Assembly: GCA_030435675.1 (NCBI GenBank)
Contig: CM059625.1
Coordinates: 13,950,001 to 14,014,000, forward strand
Origin: Steinernema hermaphroditum
Taxonomy: Eukaryota > Nematoda > Chromadorea > Rhabditida > Steinernematidae
Reading direction: 5' to 3'
Length of the DNA: 64,000 nt
Position numbers and translations under genes: made by a program. The notes below the pieces were generated by a model that saw only the letters and a list, made by a program, of their open reading frames with translations, made no database searches and had not been told where the DNA came from. This document shows, in pieces, positions 27,273 through 38,300 of the stretch (positions are counted from its first letter, which is position 1; the number at the start of each line of letters is the position of its first letter).

Positions 27273-29933
27273 ATGGCTTCCGGATCGCAACCATCGTCCC
27301 AACAGCGCAATGCGGTTTCGTCTCGGACTGCAAAACCTCGGAGTACGAGCGGCCGCGGGGCCGTTCCTATTTCCGACTTTGTAAGTTTCATTGTTCACCG
27401 GAAACGCCTTACTGTGCAAACAGAGCGGACGTTGTCTTCCGTTTGCAAACATCGTCCAGAGCTTTCGGTGCTATAAAAGTATGCCCACTCAGTTGTGTCC
27501 TAAGTTAAACAAAGCGGAGAGACAATACGCTATCTCACAAAAACCGATGACGCCACTCAAAATCAGAAATCAGAAAATCAAAGAGCAAACGTAAACAGAT
27601 CATATGGAAATGAGCTCGATTTCAGTGCGTTGTTTGTGGAGACCGTGCATGCAGCCATCACTACTACGGTGTCGCCGCCTGCCACGGGTGCAAATGCTTC
27701 TTTTGGCGCTCGGTCAAGTCCAAGGCTGAGTACGTTTGCCGCTACAACGGAAATTGCGAAATAGACATTAGTAAGTCCGACGAGCCCGAAGCCAAATGTG
27801 ACTGAATACTTGTAGACGGCCGCAATGCTTGCCGCTCGTGTCGGTTCAACCGTTGCTTAAAAGCGGGAATGCAGCCGGAGGGTAAGCGTACGTCGAGTGT
27901 GCCGTCGTTCAATCCGAGTGATTTACAGCTGTCCGTCCTCAAAAGACTCCACTTAACGATACACAAAAAGCCAATCGTGCCGGAAACAAGCGCGCTGCCG
28001 GAAAATTCGAAGATCACGATAGCGATGGATCACATTTCGACGATCGTGACATGTCCGCCAGCCCGGTAGGTTACGGTGGCGCTGAGTGACGTTTCACACT
28101 GTACTTTAGCCCAATCATAAGAAAGTTCGTCTCGAGCAAGCCGCCTTGATCAACTCGTTCATACAGCTGCAGAAGATCGTCGACGAAGGTGACCAGATGC
28201 CAATCAAACGCGAAAGCTACTCTCGCATCGACTCCCTCATTGAGGCATTCGAACATCCCAGTCTTCTCGATATCTACCGCTCGAAGGTGGGTAAACTTGA
28301 TATCGGTGTTGCAAGAGGTAGTCTTGAACATCGTCAAAAGCGTAGGGTAGATAACTTATCACTACGGTAACGGCGCGGACAAGGTAGCGAAAACAGAGAA
28401 GCGACGTGCCAGAGTCTTCCAGAATGAGGCTATAAAGCCAATATTTGCACTGTCAGACCGAACAACCATATCAGAAGCTTGGACCGTAGGCGGTCGAAAA
28501 GATACTGTAACGGCATCCATAATCCGATTTGGCGACCTTGCAAGAACTTTTGGGTGCTTTCTTGCTATGTTTACGACTATCGTAAAGTTACTGTAGAGCT
28601 CACGAGTTGCGTAAATACTCCAGCCCTTAAGTACTTTTTCGGTCATCTGTCGCAGACGCGATTCTTCACGTTCGCCTAATTGACACCGCGTTCGTAGACC
28701 GAACAGTCCAGCCATCAAAAATTCAAAAACCATCCAATAAACAAATCCTCGCTGATCGCAATGAAGGATTGTTTGCGCCTTGTGCCTCCCCGAAACCGGA
28801 AACACTAAAAGTGTTCTCTGGTGTTTGACTGTTGTGACGAGCAGGCGAGTCATTGTAACAATTCCAGACAACCTACCAAATTCGTCTGCAACGCGTCACC
28901 GCCGAGGAAATGTACGACTGCCGTCGGCGCACTCTCGTCTCGGCCTTTGACTGGATTCGCATGATTGGAAACATTGAACGTATCGCTAACATTCAGGACA
29001 AGGTAGAGTGGCAGCTAAAAAGGGGCTAGACTAACCAGCACCGTATTTCAGATGCATCTGCTACGAAACAGCTATGCTCCGCTGACCATTTTTGACATGA
29101 GCGTCCGAACATCGCAAACCACAGCCGATCCTAGCCTCCTTTGCTTGCCCACTGGAATTACAGTATCCAAGAATGAGGATACCGTGTCGAACTGGTACGG
29201 CTTTCTTCTCTTTTAACACATGTGATGAATTCGCTGCACAAATAGCCCATATGAGTCGGAACGACGAGATCGTAATGCGCCCTTGTTGCAGCTTCCTAAG
29301 CAAGACTCTTATTGAAAACATCCTCGACACTCTGATCCGCCCGATGGCTGGACTCGAAATGGACGAGATGGAGGTTGCGATGATGAAGGCTATCATCGTG
29401 CTCAATTCAGGTGAGTGATTGGACCGAGCGGATGTCGAGCTTCACTCGACATTTGCCGGCTTTGGTCTTCAAAAATCTAACAGGCAGACATTTCAAATGG
29501 CAGAAACGATGGGACTCTCTCACGAATGCGCTATGCTCATCACGAAACTGCGCGACTCGGTGCATGCGGCACTCTACCAGCACTGCGGCGAACAGGGCTT
29601 CACGGCAGCGGCCATCCGCTTTGCCAAGCTCCTCCATATTATTCCGAAGATTACGGTAAGCCGGTTTATGAACCACGACAGACCATCTAATTCGTAGGCC
29701 ATTTGGCCGTCGAGGTTTAGTTGCTCGCGCGCGACCTGGTCGAGCACATTCGCATGTCGCAGACCTTCCTGCTGGACTTGAGCAAGACTGATCCGCTCTT
29801 CTACGAGCTCTTCGGAGATATCTTCGATGCCTCGCGCAGATCGTCATCGTCGTCACCGCAACGCGAGAATGTCCCGGTCAGATTCTACGTCTCCAAGACG
29901 AGCCCTCAGCCCTTCGAAATGGATGCCAGCTGA
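27273..29933 (+). CDS. nuclear hormone receptor, HNF4-like (form ending at the TGA)
   Basis: Ten exons join in phase: 27273-27380, 27626-27770, 27816-27881, 27929-28065, 28110-28286, 28868-29002, 29052-29194, 29292-29410, 29504-29655 and 29721-29933. They give 464 residues. The two-zinc-finger DNA-binding domain runs from CVVCGDRACSHHYYG to ACRSCRFNRCLKAGMQPEAV. The P-box reads CHGCKCFFWRS, with Cys where most receptors have Gly, Ser or Ala. The ligand-binding domain aligns by eye with HNF4 at SLLCLPTGI, ILDTLIRPM (HNF4 ILDELVLP), AMMKAIIVLN (HNF4 AYLKAIIFFD) and the following segment of equal length. A C-terminal LFYELFGDIF resembles an AF-2 helix. It should act in the nucleus as a ligand-regulated or constitutive transcription factor. 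Nematodes expanded HNF4-like receptors greatly, so I do not name the orthologue. Confidence 0.88.
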
Positions 29934-30805
29934 CTCGCGGACGCAGCCCGCGCGCCGACGGCACGCGGGCTGTCTCCGAGCCGATCGGGGCCGGCAACAC
30001 GAGGACCTGAAGAGCTACCGTCCCCGACTGACTCAGGTGTTAGCTCTTCGTCACCGATCTCCGGAGGCTCTGATCTCAATTCTCCTTCTCATCAGCAGTC
30101 TCCACCGGTAAGTATTTTTTAGAAAGCCAGCTGCTGCTACAACTTGCCTGTTCGTTTTTGCAAAATCTGCAGTGATTTTTTGTATTGACTACATTTCTGC
30201 GACTTTTCAAGGCTATAAGAATTAACGAAAGTCGCTGAAGAGCCACAACTGGAAATGTGTGGCTTCCGTCGCGAAGCCAGTTTCTTCGCATTTTGATACT
30301 TGAACAAATGATCAAAATTTAACCGGTCAATCGTTGCAAATAATTCCCCTAAGAAGTCGTTAGAGCTAGAACGTTATTATCCATTAATCAAATCGATCAT
30401 GTTCGTGAAAAAGAACGATCGTATCACTTGAAAAGACGAACATTTCGAGTAGCATCATATCTGCACCGTTCCCCCTGACCATGCTCATTTCAGGCGTCTG
30501 ACGCTTCCTCGTTTGGGCCTCTCAACGCCATCTCTCCCGTTGACGTGTACTCACCTCAGTCGAATGGTCTGACGACGACTTACCAAAACGATTGCGCACC
30601 GACGACTCAGCTCGAGGACTACGGGACCCTCACTTTGTTCGATCAGCCCCAGACAGTGGGGCGGTCGTCGATGCAACCTGGAGTTCCACAGATGCCTTCC
30701 ACAAGCACGTTCACCTACTGGAACCCCGAGTACTACGTCAACACCAGCGCATTTGATGATATTCGTCAACAACAAAGCTTCCATCCGCAATATGCACAAT
30801 ATTAA
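29934..30805 (+). CDS. in-frame C-terminal extension of the nuclear receptor beyond a TGA
   Basis: The codons after the TGA at 29931-29933 stay open in the same frame for 58 codons (29934-30107). They end at a good donor (CCG|GTAAGT) and splice in phase to 30494-30805, which encodes 103 residues ending SFHPQYAQY before TAA. The sequence is Ser/Pro/Gln/Tyr-rich, like the F domain of HNF4 receptors, for example DSGVSSSSPISGGS and NAISPVDVYSPQ. The terminal exon is clearly coding in style and has no other upstream partner. It may be reached by stop-codon readthrough, by an alternative splice I cannot find, or the TGA may be a sequence error or disabling change. Confidence 0.7.
29944..29972 (+). 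promoter_or_regulatory. stem-loop 10 nt downstream of the receptor TGA
   Basis: CAGCCCGCG (29944-29952) and CGCGGGCTG (29964-29972) are perfect complements around an 11-nt loop. The stem is 9 bp and almost all G-C. It starts 10 nt after the TGA, whose next base is C. UGA-C contexts with a nearby stable stem are known features of programmed readthrough; that this one works so is inference. Confidence 0.6.
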
Positions 30806-31117
30806 CATCCACAGTCCGAGATTTAGAACCTCGTCATACATACTTTCTACAAAATCACATCTTCCTTTCTATGTATCACCTTCAGTGCTGTTCATCAAAT
30901 GTTTTTTATGATTGCAATTTCACAGTTCATTCTCCCTACCTAGTTCATAGTACTGTCCGATTGATCTTTGAGCGTACTCACATTGATTCTATGTCCCATG
31001 CTTTTATCCCTCATTTTATGTCTTCTTCACTATAGCACGCTTGCATTTGTGCGTTTTATCCAATTATCAATTTTAGTTGAGATTTACAAAAAAATCATAC
31101 GTATTTTTATTAATGAA

Positions 31118-31123
31118 AATAAA
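31118..31123 (+). terminator. AATAAA polyadenylation signal of the receptor gene
   Basis: AATAAA lies 313 nt after the stop of the last receptor exon in AT-rich 3' UTR and is followed by T/G-rich sequence. Confidence 0.55.
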
Positions 31124-31546
31124 GTGTATTTGTTCCGAAAGATATAGTGGTCACTGCGGAAATGGGGGATCGTTGAGCTATGGAATGAGTTAGGAAAGGG
31201 CTACGCGGTGTGTTGCTCTCGATTTATCATTTGACGACAGCTTGCAAGGTGTGCACTACCGTGTTGGCTGGCATTGTGCCCATGAATGTAGTTCTGAGTG
31301 GCTCACAGATACTCTATACATGTTAAATAGGGCTACCCAAGTATACTTACTCCAACTAATAGTTGTATTTTTTTTCAAAGGGTTCATGCGCATTTTCGGA
31401 CTGGCCAGCTGGTAGATCACCATCCCAATTCGAGATATTCTTTAAGCAAATATTGGGTCAGTTAGGAATCAGAATCAGGCTACATTCCATAATAAATAAA
31501 GAATGAGATCCTGTTTCGCACTACAGGGACTAAATTACTTCCACTA
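31124..31546. other. intergenic spacer before the foldback element
   Basis: No open frame or repeat is recognised between the receptor 3' end and the left end of the foldback transposon. Confidence 0.35.
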
Positions 31547-32155
31547 CACTGCAGCGCAAAGCTATAGGGTCACCCCGCTGTGTTTCTGGTTCTGTCACTT
31601 TCCGCAGCTGCCCGGGGAAACCAGCATGTGCATGTGGTAGACCGTCCATGGAAACGCAGGGAACGCCACTTTCCCCGGGAACATATGCACACATTAGGGG
31701 GCTACGGCAGGTAGAACTTTCCAGGGTGCCTCTGCACCTGTGCAAAATTATAGGGTCAGTTCCGTGTTTCGCGTGAATTTCGCTATTTCCCTCGCGGTTT
31801 TTTGTCTGTTTTCTGTTAATTCACTTCTATTCAGATGTTTATCAACTGTGCCGCGCGGCACGAAGCTCTCGAAGCAGAAAAAACCGGTGATTCCAGCGTT
31901 TTTCGAGACCAGCTACTGAATTCATCGGATTGTCTCCGAAGTTCGCCGAAATAAGCACGTGGAGTGCCAATTCTTTTTTCTACCGAACGTGTACGGCTCT
32001 GCAGTAGGGAAGGCGCCCCCGCAAGTCGTAGCCGCGCCTGAGAAGCACTTGATAGCGCGCATTAGTTCTATGTCTACAATAGATTGTCAGTTGTTCGTGG
32101 ATAATTTTCAGCTGAATCGCTGTCGAAGCGAATCGAATCGGGTGCGAAGTGGAAG
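31547..32155 (+). repeat. left inverted-repeat arm of the foldback element
   Basis: Shared landmarks, in order, are CTGCAGCGCAAAGCTATAGG, GCAGCTGCCCGGG, GACCGTCCATGG, a second GTGCAAAATTATAGG near 31741, GCCGCGCGGCACGAAGC, CTCTGCAGTAGGGAAGG and AGCTGAATCGCTGTCGAAGC. Each has its complement in reverse order in the right arm. Confidence 0.88.
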
Positions 32156-32534
32156 TCAGAGGTCACGCAGCTCGTTTTGATGATTATTTGAACTGATTTG
32201 CGTCGAAACGGGAGCGCTTCAGAGCTTCCCAAACGGACTGAACACGGTCCAAATCGGTACGCTTCCATAGCCGAAGTTTCATCCTCAGAACGGGCGTTCT
32301 TCTTGTTCCAAACACTCCGAAATGCGTGCATTCGTCCAGAACATCGCTATTCTATCTTCTCTGATCCAATCTTCTCTGATCCAGCATCTAGAATAACAGA
32401 AATCATGGCAATTCAACAGTCCACGTTTGCATACCTTTGTCCAGACTCGACTGAGGTTGTTTATCGCGTTGTCCTAACGATGCATCTTCTAATCGGCGGT
32501 CAAACACGGCGCATTCGATCGTTCATTGTTCCAA

Positions 32535-33143
32535 TGTGCATTTCACACGCAATTCACTTCGCTTCGACAGCGATTCAGCTGAAAATTATCTACGAACAAC
32601 TGACAATCTATTGTAGACATATAACTAATGCGCGCTATCAAGTGCTTCTCACGCGCGGCTACGACTTGCGGGGGCGCCTTCCCTACTGCAGAGCCGTACG
32701 CGTTCGGTAGAAAAAAGAATTGGCACTCCACGTGCAGGTTTCCGTGAACTTCGGAGGCCATCCGATGAATCCAGAAGCCGGCCTCGAAAAACGCTTGAAT
32801 TACCGCCTTTTTCTGCTTCGAGAGCTTCGTGCCGCGCGGCACAATTGATAAACATCTGAATAGAAGTGAATTAAAACAAAAAACGCAAAAAACCGCGAGC
32901 GAAAACGCGAAACACACGCAAAACCTCTAAGTGAGCCTATAATTTTGCACAGGTGCAGAGGCACCCTGGAAAGTTCTACCTCCCGTAGCCCCATAATGAG
33001 TGCATGTGTTTCTGGGGAAAGTGGCGTTCCCTGCGTTTCAGTGGACGGTCTACCACATGCGCATGCCGGTTTCCCCGGGCAGCTGCGGAAAATGAGAGAA
33101 CCCGAAACACATCAGGGTGAGCCTATAATTTTGCACTGCAGTG
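32535..33143 (-). repeat. right inverted-repeat arm of the foldback element
   Basis: This is the reverse complement of the left arm, ending CCTATAATTTTGCACTGCAGTG before the flanking TA. An inner copy of CCTATAATTTTGCAC lies near 32937-32951, so each arm carries the same end motif twice about 190 bp apart. Confidence 0.88.
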
Positions 33144-33145
33144 TA

Positions 33146-35337
33146 TTCACCATTCGTACGAGTAACTACATCCCACTTCTCGGGCAAAAGCTGGATGGCG
33201 TGTTTACAGAAAATCCTGGGTTTGGACTCAAAAAATGTTTTTGCTCCGATTTTCGACCTTTTTACCTTATTCTGACTGGTCTCCTCTGATGTCTCCATTT
33301 ACGGATAAGTACAAATGACAGTAAGATAGGGTAAAGAGAGCGTTAGATAAACATAAAAAAGGAATATCTCAGCTGAACGTGGGGGGAACCATCTTGGGGG
33401 TCAATTTGAAAATGTGAGGCACCATTCCTGGAATGTGATTGTTTCAACATTTGGTCTCCATTTCCGTGCCGTAGAAGTGACATCATAGAGTCGCTATGTG
33501 GGCTTTGTGAGTGATAGCTACTTATTGCATATCCCACTGTAGTACTTAACCTATTGATAACATTGGAATTAAGAGAACCTGGTGATCCGACAAGACCTTC
33601 TTTTGTAAGTTTGCTCATGTTGTGATATATGACCAACACAGGGATATGTGCGCTAAGTAGGTTAGAACCAGAAATGTACGTGGTTGATAGCAGTCAGCGT
33701 CCATGAACTCGTCAAGTATTTGGAAACGTAGATGCTCAAAGAGAGTGATACTTCTACGCATATCCTTTAGATATTGTCCTTGCCACAAAGCTAAGTTGTT
33801 TACTGGCACAGCGGACGTGCTTGAAGCACGGTACGAACTATGCAATGATAACAATATTTAGAATTCCATGCGACACGGTCACTGCGACCGAATAACGCAT
33901 CTTATTGAAAAGCGTATGCAAGTATTAAAGTAACAAAAAAAGGAGCGCATAGAGATACTGAATTCGAATATCACAACGAGAAGACCGATTCAGAAAACGA
34001 CAAAAATAAAAAATTGAAATCAGCGTTAAAAAACTTTTATATCACCTTATATTGCGGTGTTCTTGGCCATCGTTGTTGGTGCAATGATCGCTCTGACTCC
34101 CAGAAAGCACGAGGGCATGAGAGTCGATGTGCGTTTAATTCATAAGTGCCTAAATCTAGTTTTTAGTGTTGTCCCTGTGCGCCAATCCAGCGCAGTATTG
34201 AGCTACGCAACCATCTCGACGCCTAAGACAGAGGAAGTGCCTATTGAAATTTACGATTGTGTTGCGTTTGCCAATGAGTTACCCAATTGGCTCTTCTGTG
34301 AACATTCTTGACAGAAAGATAGTTAGCTCTTATATTATGTTATCCGGACTTTTGGAATCACGATTCGGAAGTTTCCGAAAGAATAGACGAATTGTCGAGT
34401 AGTAGCTGCGGATTGCCGCTTCGTAGTGAATGCTTTGGAAGGTTTTCCCTTCTTTTTCAGTGGCGAATTTGTTCAGCCACACATAACAATCACAAAATTC
34501 GTACATATACATTGTCATTTGATGTAGGTCGTTCTTCCCATGTAATACTTCTACCACATTGAGTTTTCAAGGATGTTAAGAATTGACGACTCTTCTTCTT
34601 ATTTCTTAATTTAGGCAGATGTCAACAGAATTCCATAAACGCTTACGCAAAAAACCACTGATCAGTAGGCGGCATTGTTATCTGTTCAAATGATCAACTT
34701 GCTTTCTGATACTCGTACGTACATCAACTTGATAAGATAAGTAGCGCGCGCTACGCATTATGAAAGTGAAGTCGCTACAATCACTTTCATTGTTGTGCTC
34801 AGGTTAACTGCGTCGCCGTGTCTGTTACGTCAAAATGTGACCGATGATTAGAAGCGTGATAAAGGTAAATCGCTATAGGCTAAGGACGAAAAGTGCCTGC
34901 CGTTATCAAATGGTGTCTTCTAACTTTTCAGCATGTGAATCAATAATTTCACTCTTCACTCGCAGCTTCTAAAGATAATTTTCGGAAGTGGTCACAGATA
35001 TGGCGTCAGTAGAATCTTTTGTGCTACTTATCGCCATTATTATCAAACCATCAAAAAATGCCGAACCAGCCCCCCTTTCTCACTGTCAATTGGTCGTGCA
35101 CACTTTCGCTCTGGTGCATCCCCAGCGGCTGCACGCCTTAAAAAAGCGAGAAGCCCGCGATTCGAGCAAATTTGGAGAACTGGCCTCTTAAGTAACATCG
35201 AGCCGCGGCGTCTTTCCTCTCCACGTGACAACTGCCTTTGAACACTTTCACTCGTGAGATGCTATCAGTTCGCTCATATTTTCCACCGCTCATTAACCTC
35301 TCAGTGCGTGTTATTGAGTGTTCACAGACTTGACGCG
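33146..35337. other. unassigned stretch; promoter of xanthine dehydrogenase at its right end
   Basis: Minus-strand frames at 33854-33615, 33639-33343 and 34557-34330 read like protein. The last contains MYMYEFCDCYVWLNKFATEK. I cannot join them by introns and recognise no family. They could be decayed pieces of a minus-strand gene. The last 600 bases hold GATA-type sites upstream of the next gene. Confidence 0.3.
34730..34754. promoter_or_regulatory. tandem GATA sites next to a 14-bp palindrome
   Basis: TGATAAGATAA (34730-34740) contains two overlapping GATA sites. It is followed at once by GTAGCGCGCGCTAC (34741-34754), a perfect palindrome. Further sites are TGATAA at 34858-34863 and TTATCA near 34906. 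TGATAA is the preferred intestinal GATA-factor site in nematodes, so intestinal expression of the next gene is a reasonable inference. Confidence 0.45.
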
Positions 35338-38300
35338 ATGGGTCCTCGAACGGAAGAGAAAGTGTCCGACAACAGTGACCTATCCATATTCGACGAACAC
35401 GTTTTGACCTTCTACGTGAATGGAAAACGAGTCGAAGAGCCGGGAGTTGATCCACGCACGACGCTTGCAGTTTATCTCAGAGATAATCGTGAGTTCAGCG
35501 ACTAGCCTTACGTGGAGAGTAACTCTTGAAATTTTAGTCAAACTGACTGGAACAAAGATCGGATGCAATGAGGGAGGATGTGGAGCTTGCACTGTTATGA
35601 TCTCTGATATCGATCCACTGACAGAGAAAATCAGGTAAACGGATAAGCCGGATATGTGAAGTCTTTCCCCAACTCAAGTGTTTTACGCGCGTGTGGGAGC
35701 TCTGGTCCAACTGATACCACGTACGCTGCTCGCTTAATGAAAATAATATTATAAAGTGCACAGACATCATGATCAAAGTTCTAAAGCTGTGCGTTGATAG
35801 ACAAATTCTCCAGAAAATACCAAACAAAAGGTCTGATGTGAGGGTCCCTATAGGCGGTAAGGCCATCTGATGTTTTCTACAATGAATCGATCCCTTAACT
35901 ATCATAGATCACTTGATTTCTGGTCAGTCGTTGAGTGTTTACATTAGCCATTTCAAGACATTGCCCTTCCAGATTTAAACTGTAGTGAAAAAGGAAGTGC
36001 ACATCGGAAATGATAACTAGCCGACTGTTGATTTGATTGTCCTATGTGCGAACTTTTAAAGAGCGTTAGTAAATAATACCTAATGAATAATACGAGATCC
36101 TTGTTAAGCACTTTACTAAACAAGAAACAAAGTCAGAAACTAAAAGGTCAATTGGCAATTATGATCTCCTCATTTCCTTTTTCTATCGTTTTCAATCATC
36201 GCATTGTGCGCACCACCACCGTGGTCTTGCTCACCGTGTGATGGCTGCAAACGACCTTCAAACCCGGTTCTCTTCCACATTGCAATAAATCAGAAAGATG
36301 TTCCGCTGAAGGAAACCACACAGAAAGCTGACACTATAGTTGATCTCTTTGAAGGAAATAAATCAGTAATGTATCACACCATTCATGTTATCAGTTTCTT
36401 TCAGACACTACTCGGCCAATGCATGTCTGACACCTGTTTGTGCTGTGTTCGGAAAGGCTGTCACAACCGTCGAAGGGATCGGCTCTACGGTTTCCAGGAA
36501 GCTGCACCCTGTGCAACAGAGACTATCCGAGTAAGCTTTAGAGTTCTTTTGAATGGAACAGGTCGTGACGCGAGTCTCCTTTGGTTTGTGAGCACAAAAA
36601 GTATGTTACACTATGATAGCCGGCACAGTATTCCGTCATACCATGAAGAACCGCTGCTTTTACAGAGCGCACGGTTCACAATGCGGTTTCTGCACACCTG
36701 GCTTTGTTATGGCCATGTACGCTCTCCTAAGGAACAACCCCCATCCAACCCAGAACGAAATCGACGAATCCATGCAGGGCAACCTCTGCAGATGCACAGG
36801 CTATCGGCCGATTCTCGAAGCCTTCTACTCTTTTGCCTGTGACGCCGACGGAAATGTAAAAGTCACGGAAGAGGAGAACGGGGTTTGTGCTCTGGGAGAA
36901 AACTGCTGCAAGGCAAAGACTAACGGGACCAATGGATGCTCATCAAACGGAACAAACGGAGCTGCACATATGCAGAACGGAACCAACGGGCACAATGGTC
37001 ACTCAAATGGCACTAATGGTTACGCGAAGAATGGCACAAATGGCACAGAAGCGTATCGTAAAGAGCTGATGAAACTCTCCGATATGTCAAAGTTCCCACC
37101 CTACGATCCATCTCAAGAACTTATCTTTCCTCCCGAGCTAAATGTAGGAACCTTGATATGGTTAAACGTCTTGACACCACAGCTTCTAGGTGAACAAGTG
37201 GCACAAAAAGTCTTTTTCATTAGAGTCAGGAGGCATTGTCTGGTACCAGCCAACCACTTGGAGCGACCTTCTTCGGCTGAAGCGACGTCATCCCTACGCC
37301 CGTTTCATCTCTGGAAACTCGGAGCTCGCAATAGAACTGAAGTTCCGCTTTATAGATCTTCCGATCGCCATTAATCCCAAACAAGTAATCCTTCATTTTC
37401 TGAACAATTTCCGAATGTTAACTTAGGTTCCTGAGATGCGGGAATACAAAATCGATGAAAACAAAGGTATTTATTTGGGTACCGGCCTCAGCCTTACAGA
37501 AATGAAGGAGATTCTGAATCGATATATCGACAAACTGCCAGGTACCACACAGCTCATCATTAGCATACCGAGCCTAATTTAAGAATGGAAGACGGCCGTC
37601 TTCAGATCCATCTGTGCAATGCTTCACTACTTCGCTGGAAAACATGTCAGGAACATGGCTGTAAGCACAATGCACCGTAATTGCAGGCATATTAAACGAA
37701 CATGTTTATAGAGTGTGGCTGGAAACATAGCTACTGCATCTCCAATTTCCGACTTAAATCCCATTTGGATGGCCTCTGGAGCGCAGGTGATCCTCGCTTC
37801 AGAAGAGCGAGGCGAGCGCCTAGTCACGATCGATGACAAATTCTTCGTTGGCTACCGCAGAACAATAATCGAAGCTGATGAGATCTTGAAGGGCATCTGG
37901 ATACCTTTCAGCGTGAAGAACCAGTACTTCCGGGCATACAAGCAAGCGCAAAGACGAGAAGACGACATCGCCATCGTCACATCGGCTTTTTCGGCTATTG
38001 TTGACCCTCAAACCCATAAATTAGAAAAGATGTCGATTTCGTTTGGTGGCATGGCCCCAACCACTAAGCTCGCTCTCGAAACTGTCATGGATCTGAAAGG
38101 CCGGTAAGCACTGAATCGCTAACCTAAACATATAATGAACTATTGCTTAGTGAATGGAATGGCGCGTTCCTAGAAGATGTTATATCTAAAATTAGCAAGG
38201 AGTTTCCTCTCCCTCCAGGGGTTCCCGGAGGAATGCCTCGCTACCGACAGGCTCTTACACAGTCTTTCTTTTTTAAGTTCTTTGTTCATGTTAGTGAAGA

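Larger units (their letters stand above)
31547..33143. mobile_element. foldback transposon with long inverted repeats, Tc1/mariner-type target, non-autonomous
   Basis: The two ends are inverted copies of about 0.6 kb (31547-32155 and 32535-33143) around a spacer of about 380 bp. Both ends begin CACTGCAG and both are flanked by TA (31545-31546 and 33144-33145), matching the TA target duplication of Tc1/mariner elements. No transposase frame is visible, so it would need an enzyme in trans. The arms match by eye at roughly nine bases in ten, with scattered differences and small indels, so the insertion is not brand new. Confidence 0.85.

Noticed and set aside
36204..36842. 212-codon plus-strand open frame
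   Set aside because: It overlaps true xanthine dehydrogenase exons in another frame; the conserved cluster motifs lie in the other reading.
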